From Beijerinckiaceae bacterium (GTDB lineage Bacteria; Pseudomonadota; Alphaproteobacteria; Rhizobiales; Beijerinckiaceae): a stretch of 9,443 bases of DNA. How positions within the stretch are numbered: position 1 is the first letter of the stretch; each line of letters begins with the position of its first letter. The position numbers and the translations under genes were made by a program. The notes beneath the pieces were generated by a model that saw only the letters and a list, made by a program, of their open reading frames with translations, was not told the DNA's origin and searched no databases. Shown here in pieces: positions 1 through 6,850 of the stretch. The stretch lies in contig DAICZI010000044.1 in assembly GCA_027311205.1 (NCBI GenBank), forward strand, positions 1-9,443, written 5' to 3'.

Positions 1-13
1 CCGGTTATCACAA

Positions 14-514
14 TTACGTGGCTGGCGCGCTGGCCTTGGCGACGCGGGTCAGGGGTTTTTCGAGAATTTTGACGCTGCCGCCAGCTTTCTCGATTGCCGC
101 TACAGCACCCTTCGAAGCCCCTGCGACTTCAAACACCAGACCGGTCTTGATCTCGCCCTGCCCCAGCACCCTGACGCCGTCACGAGCCCGCGCGCAGATG
201 CCGGCCTTGACCAGCACATCCACGGTCACTGTCTCACCTGCCTTGAGCTTGCCGGATTCGACAGCTTCCTGGATGCGCCCGACATTGACTTCGTTAAAGT
301 CAGTCGAGAACGGGTTCCAGAAACCGCGCTTGGGCAAACGCCGATGCAAAGGCATCTGGCCGCCTTCAAAGCCCTTGACGCGCACGCCGGTCCGGGCCTT
401 CTGACCCTTGACGCCGCGTCCGCCGGTTTTACCTTTGCCTGAACCGATACCGCGTCCAACGCGCATGCGCGACTTGGACGAACCCGGATTGTCTGAAATG
501 CCATTGAGTTTCAT
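14..514 (-). CDS. rplO: 50S ribosomal protein L15
   Basis: The product is 166 aa, against 144 in E. coli, with a slightly longer C-terminus ([11 protein letters not shown]). L15 is a late 50S assembly protein that binds 23S rRNA through an extended Gly/Arg/Lys-rich N-terminal arm. That arm is seen here as [17 protein letters not shown] at about residues 18-34, followed by [20 protein letters not shown] at 46-65. The start [15 protein letters not shown] is typical of alphaproteobacterial L15. The ATG at 514 has GAGGAG 6 nt upstream; the in-frame ATG at 538 lies inside rpmD. Only 13 nt follow the TAA stop before the window ends, and they hold nothing recognisable. secY would be the expected next gene. 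Confidence 0.97.
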   Translation of the reverse strand: MKLNGISDNPGSSKSRMRVGRGIGSGKGKTGGRGVKGQKARTGVRVKGFEGGQMPLHRRLPKRGFWNPFSTDFNEVNVGRIQEAVESGKLKAGETVTVDVLVKAGICARARDGVRVLGQGEIKTGLVFEVAGASKGAVAAIEKAGGSVKILEKPLTRVAKASAPAT

Positions 515-520
515 GGTCGT

Positions 521-526
521 CTCCTC
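521..526 (-). promoter_or_regulatory. Ribosome binding site that fixes the rplO start
   Basis: GAGGAG on the coding strand lies 6 nt before the ATG at 514 and overlaps the rpmD stop. An in-frame ATG at 538 would put this motif inside the gene, so the downstream ATG is preferred. Confidence 0.7.
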
Positions 527-722
527 ACTGGCTTTCATGGACGCGCACGAGATGGGCTACCTTGGCGATCATCCCACGCACAGCGGGGGTATCTTCCAGT
601 GTGGCCACCCGGCCAAGTTTGTTGAGCTGCAAACCCACCAGCGTTTCGCGCTGGGTGTGGATACGGCCGATGTGGCTGCCGGTCTGTTCGACCTTCACGG
701 TCTTTGTTGATTTCGCTTGCAT
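525..722 (-). CDS. rpmD: 50S ribosomal protein L30
   Basis: The product is 65 aa, close to the usual 60. L30 is a small 23S rRNA-binding protein that is absent from some bacterial groups. [20 protein letters not shown] at about residues 11-30, followed by [22 protein letters not shown], is the family core (the E. coli version reads [26 protein letters not shown]). The ATG at 722 is preferred over an in-frame GTG at 737, which overlaps the rpsE stop as GTGA. GAGGGA lies 7 nt before the ATG and would be coding if the GTG were used. The rplO ribosome binding site overlaps its stop. Confidence 0.96.
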   Translation of the reverse strand: MQAKSTKTVKVEQTGSHIGRIHTQRETLVGLQLNKLGRVATLEDTPAVRGMIAKVAHLVRVHESQ

Positions 723-733
723 GATCACATCCC

Positions 734-1300
734 TCACGAATCAGATGCGTCAGCATCGACGCCTGGACGGCGTGCCTGCAGGACCGACACTTTGAGATTG
801 CGGCGAGCAGCCACGGCGCGGGGCGAATCTTCGCTCTTCAATCCGTCAAAGGTTGCGCGCACCATGTTGTAGGGGTTGGATGACCCCTGCGACTTGGCCA
901 CAACATCATGAACGCCGAGAGATTCGAACACGGCGCGCATCGGGCCACCGGCGATGATGCCCGTGCCCGCAGGCGCGGCGCGCATCACCACGCGGCCAGC
1001 GCCATGGCGGCCCTTGACGTCATGATGCAAAGTCCGGCCTTCACGCAGCGGCACGCGGATCAATCCGCGCTTGGCGGCCTCGGTAGCCTTGCGGATGGCT
1101 TCCGGCACTTCACGCGCCTTGCCATGACCAAAGCCGACGCGGCCCTTCTGGTCGCCCACAACCACTAAAGCTGCAAAGCCGAAGCGCTTGCCGCCCTTCA
1201 CCACTTTGGCGACGCGGTTGATATGCACCAAACGGTCCACAAATTCGCTGTCTTTTTCTTCGCGCTGACGATCTCCGCCGCGCTGTCCATCTCTTGCCAT
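734..1300 (-). CDS. rpsE: 30S ribosomal protein S5
   Basis: The product is 188 aa, against 167 in E. coli, the difference lying in short tails at both ends. S5 sits at the mRNA entry site with S3 and S4 and affects decoding accuracy. The S5 core includes [18 protein letters not shown] at about residues 20-37, [19 protein letters not shown] at about 54-72, and [17 protein letters not shown] at about 110-126. The C-terminal tail [10 protein letters not shown] is acidic. The ATG at 1300 was chosen because GTGAGG lies 8 nt upstream; in-frame codons further up would place that signal inside the gene. The stop overlaps the rpmD ribosome binding site. Confidence 0.97.
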   Translation of the reverse strand: MARDGQRGGDRQREEKDSEFVDRLVHINRVAKVVKGGKRFGFAALVVVGDQKGRVGFGHGKAREVPEAIRKATEAAKRGLIRVPLREGRTLHHDVKGRHGAGRVVMRAAPAGTGIIAGGPMRAVFESLGVHDVVAKSQGSSNPYNMVRATFDGLKSEDSPRAVAARRNLKVSVLQARRPGVDADASDS

Positions 1301-1316
1301 TTTTTCAACCTCACTT

Positions 1317-1347
1317 GCGCGGCTGGACACGAAGCCCACCCGCTCGC
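1317..1347 (-). promoter_or_regulatory. Stem-loop in the rplR-rpsE gap, upstream of the rpsE ribosome binding site
   Basis: On the mRNA strand, three helical segments stack: GCG/CGC (3 bp), CGG/CCG (3 bp) and TGGGC/GTCCA (5 bp with one G-U). They close a 5-nt TTCGT loop. An AG bulge and a G-G mismatch interrupt the stem. The rpsE ribosome binding site GTGAGG begins 2 nt after the 3' arm. No U-tract follows, so it is not a typical intrinsic terminator. The pairing is visible in the sequence; any function is inference. Confidence 0.45.
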
Positions 1348-1362
1348 TTGGAATATTTTGCC

Positions 1363-1725
1363 TCAGAAGCTCAGGCCACCCTCGCGGGCACCCTCGGCAA
1401 CTGCCTTGACGCGGCCATGATAAACATAGCTGCCACGATCAAACACCACTTCCTTGATGCCAGCCGCCAGTGCCCGCACCGCCAGCAGCTTGCCGATCTC
1501 GGTAGCTGCAGCGATGGTCGCGCCGGTCTTCATGGCCTCACGGTTGGTCTTTTCCAGAGACGAGGCGGCGCAGAGCGTCACACCCTTCTCGTCATCGATC
1601 ACCTGAGCATAAATCTGCTTGGATGAACGGAACACCGACAGGCGCGGGCGACCATAGCCATGGGCTTTGACAGCGCGCCTGATGCGAGCCTTGCGGCGCA
1701 CACCTGTTTCAGAAATCTTGGCCAT
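1363..1725 (-). CDS. rplR: 50S ribosomal protein L18
   Basis: The product is 120 aa, the usual length. L18 binds 5S rRNA together with L5 and mediates its attachment to 23S rRNA in the central protuberance. An Arg-rich N-terminal tail ([15 protein letters not shown] at about residues 9-23) is followed by the family signature [21 protein letters not shown] at 25-45. The [14 protein letters not shown] segment at about 95-108 is also characteristic. AAGGAG, overlapping the rplF stop, precedes the ATG. The 62-nt gap after its stop is longer than usual and contains a stem-loop before rpsE. Confidence 0.98.
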   Translation of the reverse strand: MAKISETGVRRKARIRRAVKAHGYGRPRLSVFRSSKQIYAQVIDDEKGVTLCAASSLEKTNREAMKTGATIAAATEIGKLLAVRALAAGIKEVVFDRGSYVYHGRVKAVAEGAREGGLSF

Positions 1726-1735
1726 GCGGCGCTCC

Positions 1736-2269
1736 TTACTTTTTCTTGCCTTCCTTGCGGAAGATGAATTCGCCAGCGTATTTCACGCCCTTGCCCTTGT
1801 AGGGCTCCGGCCCACGGAAGGCACGGATTTCAGCCGCAACCTGGCCAACCTGCCGCCGGTCAATGCCGGAGATCGTCAGTTCGGTCGGCTTGGGCGCGAC
1901 AATCGCGATACCCTTGGGGATCGGGAAAATCACGTCATGGCTGTAGCCCAGCGACAGGTTCAGGTTGGAACCGGCCACCGCTGCCTTATAGCCGACGCCA
2001 TTGATTTCAAGCTTGCGCTCAAAGCCCTTGGTGACGCCTACCACGAGATTGTTCACCTGCGCGCGGGTCGTGCCCCACATGGCGCGGGCGCGCTTGGTTT
2101 GCGAACGCGGGGTGACGGTAATCGCCCCGGCGTCATGGGCCACCGATACTTCGTCCGGTGCCAGGAATTTCAGTTCGCCCTTCGCGCCTTTTACAGCGAC
2201 CAACTGGCCTTGCACCGAAGCGGTGACACCAGCGGGGATCGAAACAGGCTTTTTGCCGATACGTGACAT
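1736..2269 (-). CDS. rplF: 50S ribosomal protein L6
   Basis: The product is 177 aa, the same as E. coli L6. L6 binds 23S rRNA near the sarcin-ricin loop at the base of the L7/L12 stalk. It begins [15 protein letters not shown]. It shows the two-domain L6 pattern, with VKGAKGEL at about residues 26-33 and NGVGYKA at about 90-96. It ends with the signature [20 protein letters not shown] at about 154-173. AAGGAAG lies 6 nt before the ATG. In-frame codons extend further upstream, but they overlap rpsH and are not L6-like. rplR starts 10 nt after the stop. Confidence 0.98.
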   Translation of the reverse strand: MSRIGKKPVSIPAGVTASVQGQLVAVKGAKGELKFLAPDEVSVAHDAGAITVTPRSQTKRARAMWGTTRAQVNNLVVGVTKGFERKLEINGVGYKAAVAGSNLNLSLGYSHDVIFPIPKGIAIVAPKPTELTISGIDRRQVGQVAAEIRAFRGPEPYKGKGVKYAGEFIFRKEGKKK

Positions 2270-2294
2270 GATGATCTTCCTTATGGTGTCCGGC

Positions 2295-2687
2295 TCAGAA
2301 CACCTTGCACAGGATTTCGCCACCGACATTGTGCTCGCGCGCGGCATGGTCAGCCATGACACCCTTCGAGGTCGACAAAATCGTGATCCCAAGCCCGTTC
2401 TTGACGCGCGGCAAAGCATCGACCGCCGCATAAACGCGGCGACCCGGACGGGACACGCGCTCAATTTCGCGGATGACATGCTGGTTATCGTAATATTTCA
2501 GTTCGATCTCGAACTCGGTACGCCCGTTGCCATATTCGGTCGAGGCATAGCCGCGGATGAAACCTTCATCCTTCAGCACGTCGAGAACATGGGCGCGCAG
2601 GCGCGAACCTGGTGTCTGCACTTTGCTTTTACGGCGCATTCCGGCATTGCGGATGCGGGTCAGCATATCGCTCAATGGATCATTCAT
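2295..2687 (-). CDS. rpsH: 30S ribosomal protein S8
   Basis: The product is 130 aa, the same as E. coli S8. It is a primary 16S rRNA binder in the central domain. In E. coli it also represses the spc operon by binding mRNA near the start of rplE. The N-terminal [14 protein letters not shown] and the C-terminal RNA-binding segment [20 protein letters not shown] at about residues 105-124 are diagnostic. I could not recognise an S8-like target structure at the rplX-rplE junction by eye, so autoregulation here remains unproven. The TAAGGAGG immediately upstream fixes the start. rplF follows after 25 nt. Confidence 0.98.
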   Translation of the reverse strand: MNDPLSDMLTRIRNAGMRRKSKVQTPGSRLRAHVLDVLKDEGFIRGYASTEYGNGRTEFEIELKYYDNQHVIREIERVSRPGRRVYAAVDALPRVKNGLGITILSTSKGVMADHAAREHNVGGEILCKVF

Positions 2688-2693
2688 GGCCCG

Positions 2694-2701
2694 CCTCCTT
2701 A
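2694..2701 (-). promoter_or_regulatory. Strong ribosome binding site of rpsH, overlapping the rpsN stop
   Basis: TAAGGAGG on the coding strand includes the rpsN stop TAA and lies 6 nt before the rpsH ATG at 2687. It is the most complete Shine-Dalgarno match in the window. Confidence 0.75.
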
Positions 2702-3004
2702 CCAGCTTGACTTGACGAGGCCGGGAACCAATCCCATGAGGCCGAGTTCACGCATCGCGATACGCGACATTTTCATCTTGCCATAATAGGCGCGCGGACG
2801 ACCGGAGACCTCGCAGCGATTGCGCTGACGCTCCCTGGCCGAATTGCGCGGCAGTTCGGCCAGCTTCAGACGGGCAGCGAACTGCTCCTCGATCGGCTTG
2901 GTCATGTCGTTGGCGATGGCCTTCAGCCGAGCCCGCCGACCGGCGAACTGCTTCGCCAATCTCGCCTTGCGGGCATTGTTTTCCAAAGCACTTTTCTTTG
3001 CCAT
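2699..3004 (-). CDS. rpsN: 30S ribosomal protein S14 (long, zinc-free type)
   Basis: The product is 101 aa, the long form of S14. S14 is a 30S head protein near the decoding region. Family features are [13 protein letters not shown] at the start, [14 protein letters not shown] at about residues 61-74, SRIAMRELG at about 80-88, and the ending PGLVKSSW. There is only one cysteine (Cys64), so the paired CxxC motifs of the short zinc-binding S14 are absent and this protein should not depend on zinc. GAGG lies 6 nt before the ATG. The 36-nt gap upstream holds a short direct repeat. rpsH starts 11 nt after the stop. Confidence 0.98.
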   Translation of the reverse strand: MAKKSALENNARKARLAKQFAGRRARLKAIANDMTKPIEEQFAARLKLAELPRNSARERQRNRCEVSGRPRAYYGKMKMSRIAMRELGLMGLVPGLVKSSW

Positions 3005-3019
3005 AATAGACCTCTGGTT

Positions 3020-3036
3020 ACCGCGTCTGACCGCGT
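3020..3036. repeat. Short direct repeat in the rplE-rpsN gap
   Basis: The 7-nt plus-strand word ACCGCGT occurs at 3020-3026 and 3030-3036, spaced 10 nt, in the 36-nt gap between rplE and rpsN. Its CGCG cores could also pair as a 4-bp hairpin with a 6-nt loop. It is too short to assign a role. Confidence 0.4.
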
Positions 3037-3040
3037 GGGG

Positions 3041-3721
3041 TCACTGCCGGAACGGGAAGTTAAAGGCCCGCAGCAACGCGCGCGCCTCGTCGTCTGTCTT
3101 TGCCGTGGTGCATACGATCACGTCAAGACCCAGTTGGTTTTCCACCTTGTCATAATCGATTTCGGGGAACACCAGATGCTCCTTGATGCCTAGGGCATAA
3201 TTGCCCCGTCCATCAAAGCTTTTCGGATTGAGGCCGCGGAAATCGCGGATGCGCGGCAGCGCCACCGTGACCAGGCGGTCCAAAAACTCGTACATGCGCG
3301 CCTTGCGCAGCGTCACCTTGACGCCAATCGGCATGTTCTCGCGCACCTTGAAGGTCGAGATCGCCTTGCGGGCGTGGGTGATGACCGGCTTCTGGCCAGC
3401 AATCAGCGCCAGATCGCCGGCGGCAACGGTCACCTTCTTGGAATCATTGACCGCATCGCCAACGCCCATGTTGAGGACGATCTTGTCGATCTTCGGCACT
3501 TCAAAGGCACTCTTGTACCCGAATTCCTTGATCATTTCGGCGCGGATGCGTTCCTCATAGGCCTTGCGGAGCCGGGGCATGTAGCCCTTGGGAACCGACA
3601 ATTCCCCAGCCGAAGCTGTGGAAGACAGCACCACTGTGCCGCGCTTGATTTTCTCGGGCGCGCCTGTCGCGCCCTTGGCGGCGTCCTTCGACCCGCCTTT
3701 GGCGTCCTTAGCATCAGCCAT
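3041..3721 (-). CDS. rplE: 50S ribosomal protein L5, with N-terminal extension
   Basis: The product is 226 aa, against 179 in E. coli. L5 binds 5S rRNA with L18 and sits in the central protuberance, touching P-site tRNA and the 30S head. The core is clear: [14 protein letters not shown] at about residues 76-89, [11 protein letters not shown] at 108-118, [20 protein letters not shown] at about 155-174, and FPEIDYDKV. Before it lie about 45 extra residues, first Lys/Ala/Gly/Asp-rich and then [20 protein letters not shown]. An AGGAGA 8 nt before the ATG at 3721 favours the long form. The residues just before internal Met48 (GY, then MPRL) resemble the Y-x-PRL opening of other alphaproteobacterial L5 proteins, so Met48 is probably not the start. 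A start at 3580 would nevertheless give exactly 179 aa and also has an AAGGG 5 nt upstream. The start overlaps rplX by 8 nt. Confidence 0.96.
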   Translation of the reverse strand: MADAKDAKGGSKDAAKGATGAPEKIKRGTVVLSSTASAGELSVPKGYMPRLRKAYEERIRAEMIKEFGYKSAFEVPKIDKIVLNMGVGDAVNDSKKVTVAAGDLALIAGQKPVITHARKAISTFKVRENMPIGVKVTLRKARMYEFLDRLVTVALPRIRDFRGLNPKSFDGRGNYALGIKEHLVFPEIDYDKVENQLGLDVIVCTTAKTDDEARALLRAFNFPFRQ

Positions 3722-4031
3722 CGATCAAATCTCCTGAACCTTTAGCGAACCTGACCTTGCGGCCGTCACTGAGAACCTTGAAACCCACCCGCGTCGCCTT
3801 GCCCGTCTTGGGATCGGCAATGGCGATGTTGGACAGATGAATGGTGGCTTCCTTGCGGATGATGCCGCCCTGCGCCTGCTGCGTCTGCTTGGTGTGGCGC
3901 GACACCATATGGACGCCCTCGACGATGGCGCGGTCTTCCTTGGGCATCACCTGCTTGACAGCACCGGTTTTGCCCTTGTCACGACCCGAGATGACAACGA
4001 CCTTGTCACCTTTCTTGATGCGAGCGGCCAT
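3714..4031 (-). CDS. rplX: 50S ribosomal protein L24
   Basis: The product is 105 aa, the usual length. L24 is one of the two assembly initiators of the 50S subunit and binds the 5' region of 23S rRNA. A KOW motif lies at about residues 6-33 ([18 protein letters not shown]). Other family features are [13 protein letters not shown] at about 62-74 and the ending SGDLIDG. GGAGGT lies 6 nt before the ATG, inside rplN, and the ATG shares a base with the rplN stop. The last 8 nt overlap the start of rplE as annotated here, so coupling to rplE is likely. Confidence 0.98.
   Translation of the reverse strand: MAARIKKGDKVVVISGRDKGKTGAVKQVMPKEDRAIVEGVHMVSRHTKQTQQAQGGIIRKEATIHLSNIAIADPKTGKATRVGFKVLSDGRKVRFAKGSGDLIDG
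3730..3735 (-). promoter_or_regulatory. Ribosome binding site supporting the long rplE start
   Basis: AGGAGA on the coding strand lies 8 nt before the ATG at 3721, within the end of rplX. It is the main sequence evidence that L5 begins here and carries an N-terminal extension. A competing AAGGG lies 5 nt before the internal ATG at 3580. Confidence 0.65.
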
Positions 4032-4399
4032 TACAGCACCTCCGGCGCGAGCGAGATGATCTTCATGTGGTTACGGGCGCGCAATTCGCGCGGCACCGGT
4101 CCGAAGATGCGGGTTCCAATCGGCTCCGACTGATTGTTGATCAGCACGGCAGCATTGTTGTCAAAGCGAATGACGGTGCCGTCAGCGCGCTTGATGTCCT
4201 TGGCGGTACGCACCACCACGGCTTTCATCACGTCGCCCTTCTTCACCTTGCCGCGCGGAATTGCCTCTTTGATCGACACGACAATAATGTCGCCGATACC
4301 GGCATATTTGCGCTTCGAGCCGCCGAGCACCTTGATGCACATCACACGACGCGCGCCCGAATTATCCGCAACGTCGAGGTTGCTCTGCATTTGAATCAT
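4031..4399 (-). CDS. rplN: 50S ribosomal protein L14
   Basis: The product is 122 aa, close to the E. coli length of 123. L14 lies at the subunit interface, contacts 16S helix 14 through bridge B8, and is the binding site of the silencing factor RsfS in other bacteria. [20 protein letters not shown] at the start and [13 protein letters not shown] at about residues 95-107 are diagnostic. The gene starts after the 77-nt gap, as the first gene of the spc part. AGGGTG about 7-8 nt upstream serves as the ribosome binding site. The stop and the rplX start share one base (TAATG), so the two are probably translated in a coupled manner. Confidence 0.98.
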   Translation of the reverse strand: MIQMQSNLDVADNSGARRVMCIKVLGGSKRKYAGIGDIIVVSIKEAIPRGKVKKGDVMKAVVVRTAKDIKRADGTVIRFDNNAAVLINNQSEPIGTRIFGPVPRELRARNHMKIISLAPEVL

Positions 4400-4416
4400 G
4401 GTTCATCACCCTTTTT

Positions 4417-4447
4417 GTCCGCGCCAGTTTCCAGCTCACGGCCGGAC
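4417..4447 (-). promoter_or_regulatory. Possible stem-loop in the rpsQ-rplN gap (S10/spc junction)
   Basis: On the mRNA strand, GTCCG/CGGAC (5 bp) plus an inner GCC/GGC (3 bp) can pair around a 14-nt loop, with one bulged G. The 3' arm is followed by ACAAAAAGGG rather than a run of U, so this is not an intrinsic terminator. AGGGTG downstream of it is the likely ribosome binding site of rplN. I looked for a sigma-70-like promoter at the place of the E. coli spc promoter and saw no convincing -35/-10 pair. The fold is only moderately strong. Confidence 0.35.
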
Positions 4448-4476
4448 TTTGCCCGAAGGATTACATCGCGCCGCGT

Positions 4477-4734
4477 TCAGTCGGCCTTGGCTTGTCCCGG
4501 CGTATCCTTGGCCAGCGCAATCCAGCGCTTCAGCTTTGAAATCGGTCGGGTCTCTTCGATCGACACTGTATCGCCGACTTTGAAAGCCTTGGCTTCGTCA
4601 TGGGCGTGGTAGTTCTTGGAGCGCCGCACAGTCTTTTTCAACAGCGGATGGGTGAAGCGACGCTCCACCTTCACCACTATGGTCTTGTCCTGCTTGTCGC
4701 TGACGACGACGCCCTGGAGAATTCGTTTCGGCAT
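4477..4734 (-). CDS. rpsQ: 30S ribosomal protein S17
   Basis: The product is 85 aa, the normal length for S17. It is an OB-fold primary binder of 16S rRNA needed for early 30S assembly. The beginning [21 protein letters not shown] is nearly invariant in the family. [18 protein letters not shown] at about residues 54-71 is the conserved C-terminal strand region. The tail [10 protein letters not shown] is short and variable. Its ribosome binding signal is a modest AAGG about 10 nt upstream, overlapping the rpmC stop. It is the last gene of the S10 part. The 77-nt gap after it is the longest in the window and is where E. coli separates the S10 and spc operons. Confidence 0.98.
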   Translation of the reverse strand: MPKRILQGVVVSDKQDKTIVVKVERRFTHPLLKKTVRRSKNYHAHDEAKAFKVGDTVSIEETRPISKLKRWIALAKDTPGQAKAD

Positions 4735-4746
4735 GGTAAACTAACC

Positions 4747-4959
4747 TTATGACTTGATCGCGCTGCGCTTTTGCGTAGCAATCGTCTTCACTCGCGCGAT
4801 GTCGCGCCGCACGACCCGCACGCGCGCGGGGTTCTCAAGCTGGCCTGTCGCCCGTTGAAAGCGCAGGTTGAACTGCTCCTTCTTCATCTTGAGCACTTCG
4901 TCTTCCAATTGATCCTGTGTCATCACCTTGAGGTCTGACAGGCGCTGATGGTGTTTCAT
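4747..4959 (-). CDS. rpmC: 50S ribosomal protein L29
   Basis: The product is 70 aa from the ATG at 4959, against 63 aa in E. coli. L29 is a small helical protein beside L23 near the exit-tunnel opening. The core [20 protein letters not shown] at about residues 27-46 and RRDIARVKT at 51-59 are characteristic. Start choice is between this ATG and an in-frame GTG at 4977 whose bases overlap the rplP stop (GTGA). AGAGGG lies 4 nt before the ATG and would be coding if the GTG were used, so the ATG is preferred. It is read in the normal place between rplP and rpsQ. The stop overlaps the AAGG that precedes rpsQ. Confidence 0.96.
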   Translation of the reverse strand: MKHHQRLSDLKVMTQDQLEDEVLKMKKEQFNLRFQRATGQLENPARVRVVRRDIARVKTIATQKRSAIKS

Positions 4960-4973
4960 GATGCCCTCTTCTC

Positions 4974-5387
4974 TCACTCGGCAATGCGCTGAACAAAGCG
5001 CGTCTTGATCGGTAGCTTGGCAGCCGCCAGCGTCAGCGCTTCACGCGCCAAGGCCACCGGCACACCGTCAATTTCAAACATGATGCGGCCCGGTGCGACG
5101 CGCGCCACCCAAAGCTCAGGTGCGCCCTTGCCCTTGCCCATGCGGACTTCGACAGGCTTTTTCGACACAGGAACATCCGGGAACACGCGGATCCAGACGC
5201 GGCCAGCGCGCTTCATGTGGCGGGTCAAGGCGCGACGGGCGGCCTCGATCTGCCGGGCGGAAATCCGCTCTGGTTCAACTGCCTTCAAGCCAAACTGGCC
5301 AAAATTCAGCTCGAAACCAGCCTTGGCATCGCCATGGATGCGGCCCTTGAAGGCCTTGCGGAATCGTGTGCGCTTGGGTGACAACAT
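4974..5387 (-). CDS. rplP: 50S ribosomal protein L16
   Basis: The product is 137 aa, the usual length. L16 is a late-assembling 50S protein that helps place tRNAs in the A site. Family features in order are [16 protein letters not shown] at the N-terminus, [14 protein letters not shown] at about residues 44-57, WIRVFPD at 65-71, VRMGKGKG at 81-88, and [12 protein letters not shown] near the end. Arg82 corresponds to the arginine hydroxylated in E. coli L16 (Arg81); modification here is unknown. The ribosome binding signal is poor: GGAAAG lies about 10 nt before the ATG, so coupling from rpsC may help. The stop lies 14 nt from the chosen rpmC start. Confidence 0.98.
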   Translation of the reverse strand: MLSPKRTRFRKAFKGRIHGDAKAGFELNFGQFGLKAVEPERISARQIEAARRALTRHMKRAGRVWIRVFPDVPVSKKPVEVRMGKGKGAPELWVARVAPGRIMFEIDGVPVALAREALTLAAAKLPIKTRFVQRIAE

Positions 5388-5408
5388 GATTGTTCAGCTT
5401 TCCAAAAA

Positions 5409-6164
5409 TCAGGCGGCGTCGCGGTCGCGGCGCGGACGGCGTTCGCCGTCGCGGTCACGCCGGTAGCCACGTTCGGGGCGACCCGACGGTCCGCCACCCA
5501 CTTCGTTAGCCCGGCGCTCATGGGCGGTGGGATCATGCTCAAGGATTTCGCCCTTGAAAATCCACACCTTGATGCCGCAGGTGCCATAGGCGGTATGCGC
5601 GGTGCCAACACCATAATCAATATCGGCGCGCAGTGTGTGCAACGGCACCCTGCCCTCACGATACCATTCCATGCGGGCGATTTCCGCACCGCCAAGACGC
5701 CCCGAGCAATTGATCCGGATGCCTTCCGCGCCAAGGCGCATCGCTGATTGCACGGCGCGCTTCATGGCACGACGGAAGGTGACGCGGCGCTCAAGCTGCT
5801 GGGCAATCGAGTCGGCAACGAGCGTTGCATCGATTTCCGGCTTGCGCACCTCCACAATGTTGATCACCACTTCCGACGTGGTCAGGTCGGCGACCAGCTT
5901 GCGGATTTTGTCAATGTCCGCGCCCTTTTTGCCGATCACCACACCCGGACGGGCCGAATGAATGGTGACGCGGCACTTGCGGTGCGGACGCTCGATGATG
6001 ATCTTCGAAATCGCCGCCTGCTTCAGATCCTTCATCAGGACTTCGCGGATGCGGATGTCCTCATGCAGCAGTTTGCCATATTCGTTCTTGTTGGCATACC
6101 AGCGCGAATCCCAGGTGCGGTTGATACCGAGCCGCAGACCAATCGGATTTATTTTCTGTCCCAT
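5409..6164 (-). CDS. rpsC: 30S ribosomal protein S3, with Arg/Asp-rich C-terminal tail
   Basis: The product is 251 aa, against 233 in E. coli. S3 lies at the mRNA entry site of the 30S subunit and forms part of the ribosomal helicase. The start [13 protein letters not shown] is diagnostic. The KH domain carries [11 protein letters not shown] at about residues 74-84, with its GKKG loop at 78-81. Arg131, Arg132 and Lys135 match the E. coli residues implicated in mRNA unwinding. The C-terminal domain includes [11 protein letters not shown] at about 154-164. After about residue 218 comes a low-complexity tail rich in Arg, Asp and Gly, in which RRDRD recurs 10 residues apart. The gap to rplP is 21 nt. 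Confidence 0.98.
   Translation of the reverse strand: MGQKINPIGLRLGINRTWDSRWYANKNEYGKLLHEDIRIREVLMKDLKQAAISKIIIERPHRKCRVTIHSARPGVVIGKKGADIDKIRKLVADLTTSEVVINIVEVRKPEIDATLVADSIAQQLERRVTFRRAMKRAVQSAMRLGAEGIRINCSGRLGGAEIARMEWYREGRVPLHTLRADIDYGVGTAHTAYGTCGIKVWIFKGEILEHDPTAHERRANEVGGGPSGRPERGYRRDRDGERRPRRDRDAA
5417..5456 (-). repeat. In-frame direct repeat in the rpsC 3' end
   Basis: The 10-nt plus-strand word CGTCGCGGTC occurs at 5417-5426 and again at 5447-5456, exactly 30 nt apart. It encodes the RDRD repeat of the S3 tail with a 10-residue period. This could be a small duplication or simply codon reuse in a low-complexity Arg/Asp tail. Confidence 0.6.
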
Positions 6165-6170
6165 GGTCGC

Positions 6171-6176
6171 TCCCTC
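6171..6176 (-). promoter_or_regulatory. Ribosome binding site of rpsC, overlapping the rplV stop
   Basis: GAGGGA on the coding strand lies 6 nt before the rpsC ATG at 6164 and shares bases with the rplV stop codon TGA. It supports MGQKINPIG as the true S3 start rather than in-frame codons upstream. Confidence 0.7.
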
Positions 6177-6564
6177 AAGCTTTTGCAGCAGCAGCGGGCT
6201 GCTCGCGCACAATAATGGTGATATGCGCGAACGGCTTCTCGATCCGCGTCGACTTGCCACGACCGCGGGCGCTGAAGCGCTTCAGCACCATGGCACGGCC
6301 AACATGCGCCTCAGCGACGATCAGATCATCGACATCGAGCGAATGGTTGTTCTCGGCGTTGGAAATCGCGCTTTCAAGACCCTTCTTGACCTCGACCGCG
6401 CTGCGCTTGCGGGAAAACTCGAGATCGGCGAGAGCCTTGGCAACTTTCTTGCCGCGGATCAACTGAGCGAGAAGGTTGAGCTTCTGCGGGCTGACACGCA
6501 ACATGCGCACCACGCATTTGGCTTCTGTTTCGCGCTCGCGGCGGACGTTTGCAACTTGTGACAT
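6175..6564 (-). CDS. rplV: 50S ribosomal protein L22
   Basis: The product is 129 aa, a little longer than the 110 aa of E. coli L22 because of a short N-terminal lead-in and an Ala-rich tail (PAAAAKA). L22 binds all 23S rRNA domains, and its long beta-hairpin lines the exit tunnel near L4. The globular part includes [16 protein letters not shown] at about residues 23-38. The hairpin spans about 88-117, with [18 protein letters not shown]. The ATG at 6564 was chosen because upstream in-frame codons lie inside rpsS and are not L22-like, and because GAGG lies 10 nt before this ATG. The TGA stop overlaps the rpsC ribosome binding site. Confidence 0.97.
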   Translation of the reverse strand: MSQVANVRRERETEAKCVVRMLRVSPQKLNLLAQLIRGKKVAKALADLEFSRKRSAVEVKKGLESAISNAENNHSLDVDDLIVAEAHVGRAMVLKRFSARGRGKSTRIEKPFAHITIIVREQPAAAAKA

Positions 6565-6568
6565 GGCG

Positions 6569-6847
6569 TTAGGACCTCTTCGCCTTCTTGTCGGCGGCAT
6601 GGCCGTGGAACGTCCGGGTCGGTGCGAACTCACCGAATTTCTGCCCGATCATCTCCTCGGTCACTGCCACCGGCAGATGCTTGTGGCCGTTATGCACGCC
6701 AAACGTCAGGCCGACAAATTGCGGCAGGATCGTTGAGCGGCGGCTCCACATCTTGATGACTTCATTACGGCCTGAAGACCGCGAGGTCTCTGCCTTCTTC
6801 AAAAGGTAACCGTCGACGAACGGGCCTTTCCATACGGAGCGAGCCAT
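6569..6847 (-). CDS. rpsS: 30S ribosomal protein S19
   Basis: The product is 92 aa, the standard S19 length. S19 forms a complex with S13 in the 30S head and contacts the A-site tRNA region. Family features include the N-terminal [18 protein letters not shown], the central [11 protein letters not shown], and the C-terminal [12 protein letters not shown] at about residues 72-83. The wording is typical of alphaproteobacterial S19. The upstream ribosome binding signal (AAGG inside the end of rplB) is weak, and with a 3-nt gap translation is probably coupled to rplB. rplV begins 4 nt after the stop. Confidence 0.98.
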   Translation of the reverse strand: MARSVWKGPFVDGYLLKKAETSRSSGRNEVIKMWSRRSTILPQFVGLTFGVHNGHKHLPVAVTEEMIGQKFGEFAPTRTFHGHAADKKAKRS

Positions 6848-6850
6848 GGA

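Noticed and set aside
2001..2786. A 261-codon open frame on the plus strand opposite rplF, rpsH and rpsN
   Set aside because: It lies antisense to three well-recognised ribosomal genes, crosses their boundaries, and its translation resembles no family I know. Long antisense frames are expected in GC-rich coding DNA.
4417..4447. Intrinsic terminator ending the S10 operon after rpsQ
   Set aside because: On the mRNA strand the possible hairpin is followed by ACAAAAAGGG and not by U residues, and the stem is short with a large loop.
5306..5734. A 142-codon open frame on the minus strand in another frame within rpsC and rplP
   Set aside because: It overlaps the conserved S3 core and the rplP start and shows no family resemblance. 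It is a shifted-frame artefact.
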